NCBI RefSeq assembly: GCF_051967575.1
Contig: NZ_JBQCJW010000027.1
Location: 1 to 48,404 of the forward strand
Direction: 5' to 3'
Source of the DNA: Solibacillus silvestris_B
GTDB taxonomy: Bacteria; Bacillota; Bacilli; Bacillales_A; Planococcaceae
DNA: 48,404 bases
Within the stretch, counting starts at the first letter, position 1; every line of letters begins with the position of its first letter. Below, one piece after another: positions 26,828 to 34,053 of this stretch. A model generated the notes under the pieces. It saw only the letters and a list, made by a program, of their open reading frames with translations, had not been told where the DNA came from and ran no database searches. The translations under genes and the position numbers were made by a program.

Positions 26828-27880
26828 ATGTTTACAAAAAGGCTTTATCGTTCTTATCAATTTAATTTCAAGCTTTTTAAATCTGTATTTGATTGGACTG
26901 TCGTTCTTTATGTTGCGATACCTGGCTTTGTTATTAGCTTTTTCTTATACTGCGATATTTCGGAAAATTTCCATGCTTTTGAATTACAGCAAAATGCTAT
27001 ATTGGTTCTGTTATTTTTATTAAGCTTTTTTCTAGTAAAATCATCGGTGCGTTTATTTATGTATGACGCCGATCTTTTATTTTATAAGCAGCAGACAACA
27101 AAAATGCGTCATATCAAACTATGCGGCTATTTGTATTCATTTTTGCAATATAACTTTCTGCTAATTACCATATTATTGCTCGCTTCCCCTTTCATCATGC
27201 TGCCATTATGGAAAATCATGCTCGCTTTGAATGTATTGAGCGTGCTTCATATAGTCATCCAATACACTTTCCAAAAGTGGTATACGAAATGGCCGCTGTT
27301 ATTGGTCATTCATGCACTCATTACTTTTAGTCTCTTTATTATGCCAATATGGGGATTTAGCGGGCTGCTTCTTATCGTTCACATCATTTTGTTGAAAGTG
27401 GTATTAAGCAATCGTTATTGGACAACGGAAATCCGCTGGGAATACGAGGCTTTTTATCAATGGATGAAGAGGTTGTATCAATTCAGTTTGGAAATACGCT
27501 ATTATATGCCGGCAAAAACGAAACAGCCTCTCCTGCTGCTCGCCAAAAAGAAGGTTTTAAGCAGGCATCGTGTCGATAATTTAGTTTATAAAACATTGCT
27601 GAGAAAATTAAATTATATGAAATACCCGGTTCAGCTAATCGCCATTAGCATTGGCCTTTTATTTGTCCTGCCTACATGGGCAAAAGTAATTGTTCTCGGC
27701 TTTTCGGTCATTGGCTTAAATGTAGCACTCAACTCGATTTTCAACGAAATAAAGCAGGCACCCTTTTTCCAGCTGACGACTGTTCACGAAGAGGAATGGA
27801 TACAGGCAAATTCACGCCTTAAAAGACGATTGCTCGCTCCGCTAATCGTTCTTATGATGCTATTATTTTTTATTGTTTAA
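26828..27880 (+). CDS. ABC transporter permease (EcsB-like)
   Basis: This 350-residue integral membrane protein of the EcsB family is the membrane partner of the ATPase gene immediately upstream. It has about six to eight helices (for example 'TVVLYVAIPGFVISFFLY' near 26-43, 'LLLIVHIILLKVVL' near 180, 'LIAISIGLLFVLPTWAKVIV' near 276 and a C-terminal 'LAPLIVLMMLLFFIV'). A basic cytosolic stretch contains 'LLLLAKKKVLSRHR'. In B. subtilis, EcsAB affects protein secretion, competence and intramembrane proteolysis by RasP; whether this paralogue does so is not known. Confidence 0.85.
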   Translation: MFTKRLYRSYQFNFKLFKSVFDWTVVLYVAIPGFVISFFLYCDISENFHAFELQQNAILVLLFLLSFFLVKSSVRLFMYDADLLFYKQQTTKMRHIKLCGYLYSFLQYNFLLITILLLASPFIMLPLWKIMLALNVLSVLHIVIQYTFQKWYTKWPLLLVIHALITFSLFIMPIWGFSGLLLIVHIILLKVVLSNRYWTTEIRWEYEAFYQWMKRLYQFSLEIRYYMPAKTKQPLLLLAKKKVLSRHRVDNLVYKTLLRKLNYMKYPVQLIAISIGLLFVLPTWAKVIVLGFSVIGLNVALNSIFNEIKQAPFFQLTTVHEEEWIQANSRLKRRLLAPLIVLMMLLFFIV

Positions 27881-28387
27881 TAGAAAAGGATGCTGCAAAA
27901 GACGGGAGGCACTGAAAATCCCGGGGGAATCTAGCATACTCTAAGCAAGCGGCAAGACGGTAAATAAGAGGAGGCATCCCGTAATTCGATGTGAAAGGGG
28001 GGGACCCGCTATTACTGGTTTGGTGATCAGTTTAAGTGCCTTCCCCAATAAATAAGCGGAAAAACTCCGCTTATTTTAAAAATAGTATCAAAAATAGCCT
28101 AAATAGACGGAGAAATTCCGCCTATTGACTCGAAAAACACGGAAATGAAGGACTTTTCTTTGCATAGTCGGAAAAACTCCCCTTATTTTCCCCAAAACAA
28201 GCCCTATTGCGCAAATAAGCGGAAAAACTCCGCTTATTCTTTCCCTTATCACTTACTCAGGAGCCAGAATCTCTATGAGTAAATGAGAATTTTTATCCAA
28301 TACGAGAGAGCGGCATTTATTAAAAATGAAATTGGTTTTTTTAATAATCATATTTTTAGCGTCCTCCAAAAAGTGCAGCATCCCTTT
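27881..28387. repeat. Palindrome-rich spacer between convergent genes
   Basis: There is no convincing gene. Four copies of a 25-nt palindrome, AATAAGCGGA-N5-TCCGCTTATT, occur at 28051-28075 (perfect), 28102-28126 (one arm mismatch), 28164-28187 (degraded) and 28214-28238 (identical to the first). Upstream, GGGAGGCACT (about 27905) and AGTGCCTTCCC (about 28034-28044) could pair around ~120 nt that I cannot explain. The two ends of the spacer carry inverse copies of AAAAGG-ATGCTGCA, just after each flanking stop codon. Confidence 0.75.
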
Positions 28388-28978
28388 TTAGCGATTATGT
28401 CCGTAATGCCCTGGATTTGCAATGGCGCCTATTGTGCTTACCCAGCGATTTGTATAGTTGAAGAAGCCTACAACATACGCCGCCTCCAGCACTTCATGAT
28501 CATTGAAGCCAGCCGCCCGCAATAAATCCACTTCTGCTGTTGTAATTTCGTTTGGATATTTCGTGGCACGATATGCATAATCGCATAATGCGCGCTGCTT
28601 TCCTGTAAGTTTTGCGGACCGGTAATTATAAGTCAATTGATCAACCCATCCCGGATTTTGTGTAAGCCCCCGAAGCACATCACTATGTGAAGTAAGACAA
28701 TAGCTGCAATTATTCGTTGAAGAGACAACAAGCCCGATCATCTCTTTATCCGCCAATGATAAATAGTTTATTTCTTCATTGAATAAGGTGTATTTAAATT
28801 CTAAAAAGCCTTTATATTGCAGGGCATTCAGCGGAAGAATTTTAAATAAATTATTCACAAATCCGTTTTGTTCCAATTGTTTTTCAATATGCTCGTCGAA
28901 TAACTTTTGCACTTCTTCTGGTATTTCATCTTCATTCGGCTTTTGCAAATATGATAATTGTTCGTCGTATTTACTCAT
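28388..28978 (-). CDS. Peroxidase-related / AhpD-like carboxymuconolactone decarboxylase family protein
   Basis: This ~196-residue protein has the AhpD-like fold of the CMD family ('uncharacterised peroxidase-related enzyme' group). The redox motif reads 'SSTNNCSYCLTSHSDVLRG', that is C-x-x-C followed four residues later by His, as in alkyl hydroperoxidase D. Upstream in-frame codons reach 29074, but the ATG at 28978 has GGTGAAG upstream, gives the usual family length and overlaps the end of the cyclase-family gene by 8 nt, indicating coupling. The substrate is unknown. It could reduce hydroperoxides or act with the cyclase-family enzyme on the same aromatic or keto compound. Confidence 0.83.
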   Translation of the reverse strand: MSKYDEQLSYLQKPNEDEIPEEVQKLFDEHIEKQLEQNGFVNNLFKILPLNALQYKGFLEFKYTLFNEEINYLSLADKEMIGLVVSSTNNCSYCLTSHSDVLRGLTQNPGWVDQLTYNYRSAKLTGKQRALCDYAYRATKYPNEITTAEVDLLRAAGFNDHEVLEAAYVVGFFNYTNRWVSTIGAIANPGHYGHNR

Positions 28979-29747
28979 ATGCTTCACCATCTGCAGGGGT
29001 AATAGCAAAACAACGTGCCGGAAACCCTGTCGCATTTTTCGCTTTCGGAAAAGTTGCGAAAATAATGGCGCCAACCGGAGGCACTTGATCCAAGTTTGCC
29101 ATCACTTCGATTTGAAATTTATCTTGCTGTAATACATAATCTTCACCTGCAAACCCAATTTCCTGCTGTAATAGTGGCGGATCAGTATCAAATGGCTCAT
29201 GCCCGACTGCGCCGGCATTGCGCACCTCAAATAAAAACTTCAAAGCATCCACCGACCAGCCTGGATAACGCGAATTGCCGTTTTCATCTTTATTTAGCAT
29301 CGCATCCTGAGCTGGCCAACGCTTCGACCAATCTGAACGCATTGCAACAAAAGCACCTTCAGGAATTTGGCCATACTGTGCCTCAAACTGCTCAATATCC
29401 TCAATTGTTAGCGCATAATCATGATTTTCGGCTACTTTTTCATGCACATCAATCACTGCTAAAGGATAGGCAAATTCCTCGACACGAATTTCATCTACTA
29501 AACGTGCATTCGGTATAAAGTGCCCTGGTGCATCCACATGTGTGCCGTACTGTCCCGGAAATGCATAATGATTCACTTTCATCGGCGCTTCAGGAAAATC
29601 GAATAATACCGTATTTTTTAACGGCTCAAATCCTGGCCAGCGTGGTGTATCCTCGCCAAAGCTTTGCGTTAAATCCACCCATTTATATTTTGGTGATTGC
29701 AATTCCTTCAATTGATTCCAAAGCGTTAAATTTGTCGCAACTGGCAC
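28971..29747 (-). CDS. Cyclase-family (kynurenine formamidase-like) metal hydrolase
   Basis: This 258-residue member of the cyclase / kynurenine formamidase (KynB-like) superfamily comprises metal-dependent hydrolases acting on amide or ester bonds. The signature 'GQYGTHVDAPGHFIP' supplies the H-x-x-x-D-x-x-x-H type metal ligands, and 'GHEPFDTDPP' is another conserved segment. Translation starts at GTG 29747 with GGAGGAG six nt upstream; the preceding in-frame codon is a stop. No tryptophan or kynurenine genes adjoin it, so I do not assign kynB. It is translationally coupled to the AhpD-like gene. Confidence 0.85.
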   Translation of the reverse strand: MPVATNLTLWNQLKELQSPKYKWVDLTQSFGEDTPRWPGFEPLKNTVLFDFPEAPMKVNHYAFPGQYGTHVDAPGHFIPNARLVDEIRVEEFAYPLAVIDVHEKVAENHDYALTIEDIEQFEAQYGQIPEGAFVAMRSDWSKRWPAQDAMLNKDENGNSRYPGWSVDALKFLFEVRNAGAVGHEPFDTDPPLLQQEIGFAGEDYVLQQDKFQIEVMANLDQVPPVGAIIFATFPKAKNATGFPARCFAITPADGEAYE

Positions 29748-29884
29748 TCATAACTCCTCCTCTAAATGTTTTCTGAATTTATTATAAATTACAATAATTT
29801 ATAATACAAACTATTTTTATGGGAATTATAAGAAACTAAAAAGATTTATAAGAAAAGTTCGCCTTTTTCTTATAAATCTCTTTA

Positions 29885-30151
29885 TCATAAATTAAATAAT
29901 TGTACGAGCAAAAAAATATGAATAGCCCCTAGTAGCGGAAAACCGAACGCGAACGCATTGTGTTTTGTTTTATGTCTAAATAAATACATTCCTAACACTC
30001 CGCCGATAGCGCCGCCGAAAATGCCTAATGTTAATAATGTTTTTTCAGATATACGCCATTCTTTCTTTTTTGCTCGTTGTTTGTCTATGTACATATAAGT
30101 GCATAATAGTATTGAAACAATTATCACATATGAGAGTGCTGCAAATGCCAT
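29885..30151 (-). CDS. ysdA: DUF1294 family small membrane protein YsdA
   Basis: This ~88-residue protein has about three membrane helices. The family signature is clear: 'MYIDKQRAKKKEWRISE' (the D-K-x-x-A/R-x-x-x-x-x-R-I-x-E pattern), then 'GGAIGGVLGMYLFRHKTKH', then a final hydrophobic helix. The GGGGGA binding site and spacing favour the ATG at 30151 rather than a TTG two codons earlier. It follows rplT on the same strand as in B. subtilis, but here ~490 nt of tandem repeats and a terminator separate them. The function is unknown. Confidence 0.9.
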   Translation of the reverse strand: MAFAALSYVIIVSILLCTYMYIDKQRAKKKEWRISEKTLLTLGIFGGAIGGVLGMYLFRHKTKHNAFAFGFPLLGAIHIFLLVQLFNL

Positions 30152-30176
30152 ACACAATCCCCCTTCATTTGAAAAA

Positions 30177-30207
30177 AGACCGATAAGGAAAAATTCCCTA
30201 TCAGTCT
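30177..30207 (-). terminator. Terminator of the infC-rpmI-rplT transcript
   Basis: On the minus strand, a 14-position stem (AGAC-GATA-GGAA against TTCC-TATC-GTCT, two mismatches) is followed by TTTTTTC. It lies between the tandem repeats and ysdA, which makes the repeats part of the operon's 3' untranslated region unless earlier termination occurs. Confidence 0.82.
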
Positions 30208-30231
30208 CATTATAAAAGTAAATGCCAATTA

Positions 30232-30652
30232 TTTAGCGACTGCTTTTTTTGTACCTGCCGCTTACGCTTTCGGTACAGAAATCACAGTATACGCCTTATA
30301 ATTATTTTAGCACTAAATCGAAATTCTATTCTTTCTTATTTAGCGACTGCTCTTTTTGCACCTGTCGCTTACGCTTTCGGTGCAGAAATCAAAGTATACG
30401 CCTTATAATTATTTTAGCACTAAATCGAAATTCTATTCTTTCTTATTTAGCGACTGCTTTTTTTGTACCTGCCGCTTACGCTTTCGGTACAGAAATCACA
30501 GTATACGCCTTATAATTATNNNNNNNNNNNNNNNNNNNNNNNNNNNNNNNNNNNNNNNNNNNNNNNNNNNNNNNNNNNNNNNNNNNNNNNNNNNNNNNNN
30601 NNNNNNNNNNNNNNNNNNNTTTAGCACTAAATCGAAATTCTATTCTTTCTTA
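30232..30652. repeat. 107-bp tandem repeat array after rplT, interrupted by the assembly gap
   Basis: Units start at 30232, 30339 and 30446, exactly 107 nt apart. The third runs into the N gap at 30520. Sequence after the gap (30620 onward) continues the unit in register and leads into the rplT stop. Each unit opens with TTTAGCGACTGCTTTTTT, close to the last codons of rplT (minus-strand 'KKAVAK'-stop), so units may derive from a ribosomal-gene 3' end. Each contains a hairpin: TGTACC/GGTACA in copies 1 and 3 (30250-30255 with 30272-30277 in copy 1), TGCACC/GGTGCA in copy 2. Confidence 0.93.
30520..30619. other. Assembly gap (100 N)
   Basis: Exactly 100 N's, the usual placeholder for a gap of unknown size. 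The flanks join perfectly in repeat register, so the true gap should be a whole number of 107-bp units, possibly zero. Confidence 0.97.
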
Positions 30653-31009
30653 TTTAGCAACTGCTTTTTTAGCTTCTTCAGCTAATTGAGCGAATGCTGA
30701 TGCATCTGTTACAGCTAAGTCAGCTAACATTTTACGGTTAACTTCGATACCTGCTACTTTTAAGCCGTGCATTAAACGAGAGTAAGATAAACCGTTCATG
30801 CGAGCAGCTGCGTTAATACGAGTGATCCATAATTTACGGAAATCACGTTTCTTTTGACGACGGTCACGGTATGCATATTGACCTGATTTCATTACTGCTT
30901 GGTTAGCTACTTTGTATAATGTATGTTTTGAACCAAAGTAACCTTTAGCTAATTTTAAAACTTTTTTGCGACGAGCGCGTGTTACTGTTCCGCCTTTAAC
31001 GCGTGGCAT
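30650..31009 (-). CDS. rplT: 50S ribosomal protein L20
   Basis: This 119-residue L20 has the standard length and is fully typical: 'PRVKGGTVTRARRKKVLKLA' at 2-21, 'GYFGSKHTLYK' at 23-33, 'YAYRDRRQKKRDFRKLWITR' and 'MNGLSYSRLMHGLKVAGIE'. It binds 23S rRNA early in large-subunit assembly and, in Bacillus, represses its own operon by binding the leader RNA. It is the third gene of infC-rpmI-rplT. The repeat array begins directly at its stop codon. Confidence 0.98.
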   Translation of the reverse strand: MPRVKGGTVTRARRKKVLKLAKGYFGSKHTLYKVANQAVMKSGQYAYRDRRQKKRDFRKLWITRINAAARMNGLSYSRLMHGLKVAGIEVNRKMLADLAVTDASAFAQLAEEAKKAVAK

Positions 31010-31084
31010 AGTAATTACCTCCTGCTAATTCTTTCGAATGCTTAATTTTATTTTTGTTATTAATAATCTTTTAAACGGTCAAGA

Positions 31085-31285
31085 TTATTTCATGTAAGTT
31101 AATAATGTACGGATACGCTTGAAATCGCCTGAAGTTACAACTTTCGCTTTACGTAAGTGACGTTTTGCTTTAGTTGATTTGTTAGCGAATAAGTGAGAGC
31201 CATAAGCACGGTCAAATTTTAATTTACCAGTACCTGTTTTTTTGAAACGTTTCGCAGCTCCACGGTGAGTTTTCATTTTTGGCAT
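31085..31285 (-). CDS. rpmI: 50S ribosomal protein L35
   Basis: This 66-residue L35 starts 'PKMKTHRGAAKRFKKTGTGK' after the initiator Met and ends 'RIRTLLTYMK', matching the family throughout. It is a small basic structural protein of the large subunit. It is 36 nt after infC and 75 nt before rplT, in the conserved operon. GGAGG precedes the ATG. Confidence 0.98.
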   Translation of the reverse strand: MPKMKTHRGAAKRFKKTGTGKLKFDRAYGSHLFANKSTKAKRHLRKAKVVTSGDFKRIRTLLTYMK

Positions 31286-31321
31286 GTCGATTTCCTCCTA
31301 AACTTGTTTCTACAATACGTA

Positions 31322-31837
31322 TTATTTCTCTGTCTTCGGTTGAAGAACTAAGAACATGCTTCGGCCTTCCATCTTCGGTTTTTGTTCAACCGTCGATACT
31401 TCAGCACAAGCTTCAGCAAAGCGATCCAACACACGCTGACCAATTTCTTTGTGTGTGATTGCACGACCTTTAAAACGAATTGTCGCTTTAACTTTGTCAC
31501 CTTTTTCAAGGAATTTGATCGCATTACGTAATTTCGTTTGAAAATCATGTTCATCGATTGTTGGGCTCAGACGAACCTCTTTCATCACGATTACTTTAGA
31601 ATTTTTACGAATTTCACGGTCTTTCTTTTGCTGTTCAAACTTAAATTTACCATAGTCCATGATACGAGCGACTGGTGGCTTGGCTTGAGGGGCCACAAGG
31701 ACAAGATCCAAGTTAGCACGAGCGGCAATTTCCAACGCTTCTGTACGCGTTTTTAGACCAAGCTGATCACCATTGTGGTCAATTAGACGAAGTTCACGCG
31801 CGCGGATGCCTTCGTTTACATACATGTCTTTGCTAAT
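31322..31837 (-). CDS. infC: Translation initiation factor IF-3, AUU start
   Basis: This ~171-residue IF-3 binds the 30S subunit, checks the start codon and initiator tRNA, and prevents subunit joining. The N-domain shows 'NEGIRARELRLIDHNGDQLG' and 'EALEIAARANLDLVLVAP', and the C-domain 'KVIVMKEVRLSPTIDEHDF'. No ATG fits. The reading frame from I-S-K-D has GGAGG 9 nt before an ATT codon at 31835-31837, so translation almost certainly starts there. An ATT start is the classic infC arrangement that lets IF-3 reduce its own synthesis. The in-frame ATG further upstream, at 31909, would add 24 unrelated residues. Confidence 0.96.
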   Translation of the reverse strand: MSKDMYVNEGIRARELRLIDHNGDQLGLKTRTEALEIAARANLDLVLVAPQAKPPVARIMDYGKFKFEQQKKDREIRKNSKVIVMKEVRLSPTIDEHDFQTKLRNAIKFLEKGDKVKATIRFKGRAITHKEIGQRVLDRFAEACAEVSTVEQKPKMEGRSMFLVLQPKTEK

Positions 31838-31949
31838 ATTAATCCACCTCCAAGTGTTTGTCGCGAATACATGAGTTGGTGTAAAGTATAACCCGGTCGA
31901 ACGGTACACCTCCGCGTTATGTCCATATGTTCTTTTCGTTTATACAAAC

Positions 31950-32098
31950 AAAAAGGACGGACATTTGAGATGTCCGCCCGCTATATGTGCATACGCATAA
32001 AAGCGTAAAACAATTCAACGTGTCTATACCTGCTCGTAGCTTTTAAAAGCACTTATCAGGTGAGAAGCGGGCAGCCTCTACTTGCAAACTTTTGTATT
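31950..32098 (-). ncRNA. L20 leader (autoregulatory 5' leader of infC-rpmI-rplT)
   Basis: The minus-strand transcript begins near 32105. It contains the leader core 'GAGGCTGCCCGCTTCTCACC' and ends in a regulated terminator: stem CGGACAT/ATGTCCG extended by G-C pairs at 31957-31979, followed by CCTTTTTG. In Bacillus, L20 protein binds this leader and favours termination. Confidence 0.88.
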
Positions 32099-32111
32099 CA
32101 TAACCTAAATA

Positions 32112-32140
32112 ATCTTATCACGCATTTAATGTGTCGTCAA
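32112..32140 (-). promoter_or_regulatory. Sigma-A promoter of the infC operon
   Basis: On the minus strand, TTGACG (32135-32140), a 17-nt spacer and TAAGAT (32112-32117). It is placed just upstream of the L20 leader. Confidence 0.85.
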
Positions 32141-32297
32141 CAATTTTATTTTTTTTCATTAAATTATAATTGCTATTCAAATAAAAACTTTTTTCGCTTT
32201 ATTAATAGGTAAATAATTATCTGTTTTTCACCGGAATAATATAATAGAATGACTTTAAATACATCAATTTTCTTAAATTGAACTGGAGTGAAGCAAA

Positions 32298-33980
32298 TTG
32301 TCTATCAAGAAAAAGTTATTAGCAGGATTTTTAACAATGATTTCAATAACGCTCATCGCATGCACCATTGTATTTTTTCAAATGCGAAGTATCGATGAGC
32401 AATACAGCGATACATTGTCCAAAGGTTTACCACAATTATACGCCATAAGTGATGTACGCAACTATATCACCCTTGAAGCATCTTTATTGCAATCTCATAT
32501 TTTGGGTGATGCAAATTCACTCCATACATTAAAAGAAACACAAGATAATTTAAAAGCTACTTTAGGTTCATTAAGCAGGCAATTTCACCAAGAAGAAGCA
32601 AAACAGCTTCTTGAGGTTACTTATGAAAAGATAGAAATTTATGAGCAGGCAATTAATCAAACACTTTCCATTAACGGCGGACGCGGACCTGAGGCAGCTG
32701 TTGGCTATTTCACACAAAATGTACTGCCTGCGCGCAACGAAGCTGTTGCAGCTGGGCAAGATTTGAATTCATTAATTAAAGCACTATTCGAAAATGCAGA
32801 GCAGCAATCCGGCAATAAAATGACGCAGGCAATCATTATTTCAACAATCGTCTTTTTCTCATCATTATTCATCGGCCTTTTCATCGCATTTTTATTGAAT
32901 AGAACGATTGCTGCTCCCCTCCAAAAATTGCGGGGATCTGTACAAACAATAGCGACAGGGAATTTATCTGAGCCAGATGTCGAAGTTAACTCAAAAGACG
33001 AAATCGGACAGTTGACGACATCCTTTAATACAATGAAAAATACAATTAAAGAATTAATCCAATCTTTAGGTAGCAATGCCGAACATTTAAGTGCCTCGGC
33101 CGAACAATTGAGTGCTTCCACTTATGAAATTACAACATTGACAGAAAACATCGCAACGGCCGCTACTCGATCAGCATTAAATACAGACAATAGCGCGGTT
33201 GCTGCCAAAGAGTGTGCGGTTGCCATGGAAGAAACATCGTCAGCTATTCAACGTATCGCGGAATCTGCCCAAGGTCTTTTTTCTTCGGCAAGCGACACAA
33301 CAGATGTTGCACATGAAGGCGAAAATAATATCGGCAGTGCGAAGCGTCAAATGCAGACAATTTATCACTCGACGAAATTAACGACAGAGCTTATCCAAAA
33401 ACTTGCACAGCAATCTGCCGACATTGGAAATATTTCCCGTGTCATAACGAGCATCACGGAGCAAACAGATCTATTAGCATTAAATGCGGCAATTGAAGCG
33501 GCTCGGGCTGGCGAGCACGGGAAAGGCTTTGCGGTCGTGGCAGATGAAGTCCGAAAACTTGCAGAGGCATCCAACCAATCCGCTAATCAGATTGTTTCAT
33601 TAACAAGCGAAATTCAGCAGGATACAAAAAATGTTGAGCGTGCGATTCAAGAAAGTCTGCATTCTGTCGAGCAAGGCGTGGATATTATCGAACATGCAGG
33701 AACATCTTTCAATAAAATTTTGGGGGCCATCAATAATATGAGGGCACAAATCGAAGACGTATCTGCAGTTACAGAGCAAATATCCGCAACTGCCGAGCAA
33801 GTGACGGCATCTGTTCAAGAACTTGCTTCCCAATCTCAAATCGTAACAAATGATACAAATCAAGCTCGTATTGCAATGGATGAGCAAATGGGTTCTATGC
33901 AGGAAATCAATAGTGTCTCCACTGATTTAAGCAAACGGGCTGAAGAGCTGCAAAGTGCTGTAGCACAATTTAAAGTGTAA
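32298..33980 (+). CDS. Methyl-accepting chemotaxis protein
   Basis: This 560-residue chemoreceptor has TM1 ~9-30, a helical extracellular sensor ~31-175 (4-helix-bundle style), TM2 ~177-202, HAMP ~203-255 and a signalling coiled coil. The hairpin tip 'EQTDLLALNAAIEAARAGE' is near 389-407. It starts at TTG with GGAGTG about 7 nt upstream; no better start exists. A weak sigma-D-like pair (TAAA at 32210, ACCGGAAT at 32230) lies upstream, which would suit a motility gene, but the -10 match is poor. It is divergent from the infC operon and followed by a bidirectional terminator. The ligand is unknown. Confidence 0.94.
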   Translation: MSIKKKLLAGFLTMISITLIACTIVFFQMRSIDEQYSDTLSKGLPQLYAISDVRNYITLEASLLQSHILGDANSLHTLKETQDNLKATLGSLSRQFHQEEAKQLLEVTYEKIEIYEQAINQTLSINGGRGPEAAVGYFTQNVLPARNEAVAAGQDLNSLIKALFENAEQQSGNKMTQAIIISTIVFFSSLFIGLFIAFLLNRTIAAPLQKLRGSVQTIATGNLSEPDVEVNSKDEIGQLTTSFNTMKNTIKELIQSLGSNAEHLSASAEQLSASTYEITTLTENIATAATRSALNTDNSAVAAKECAVAMEETSSAIQRIAESAQGLFSSASDTTDVAHEGENNIGSAKRQMQTIYHSTKLTTELIQKLAQQSADIGNISRVITSITEQTDLLALNAAIEAARAGEHGKGFAVVADEVRKLAEASNQSANQIVSLTSEIQQDTKNVERAIQESLHSVEQGVDIIEHAGTSFNKILGAINNMRAQIEDVSAVTEQISATAEQVTASVQELASQSQIVTNDTNQARIAMDEQMGSMQEINSVSTDLSKRAEELQSAVAQFKV

Positions 33981-33990
33981 AGAGAAGAAA

Positions 33991-34024
33991 GGGCTTCCGA
34001 ATTGAAATTCGGAGCCCTTTTACT
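33991..34024. terminator. Bidirectional terminator between chemoreceptor and thrS
   Basis: Stem GGGCT-CCGAA / TTCGG-AGCCC around 33991-34018, with T runs on both sides. It serves the convergent genes. Confidence 0.88.
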
Positions 34025-34053
34025 TGTCGGAAAACTTTAAAATACTTAGGATA

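Noticed and set aside
27884..28260. CRISPR array made of the repeated palindromes
   Set aside because: Only four copies, two decayed, with uneven spacing and palindromic throughout; no cas genes are nearby.
28283..28525. 80-codon plus-strand ORF
   Set aside because: It overlaps the end of the AhpD-like gene on the other strand and has no domain or binding site.
30232..30652. CRISPR array made of the 107-bp repeats
   Set aside because: The units are contiguous tandem copies without unique spacers.
30249..30685. Plus-strand ORFs of 88 and 109 codons
   Set aside because: They are translations of the 107-bp tandem repeats, and one is read through the N gap. Repetition, not coding, explains them.
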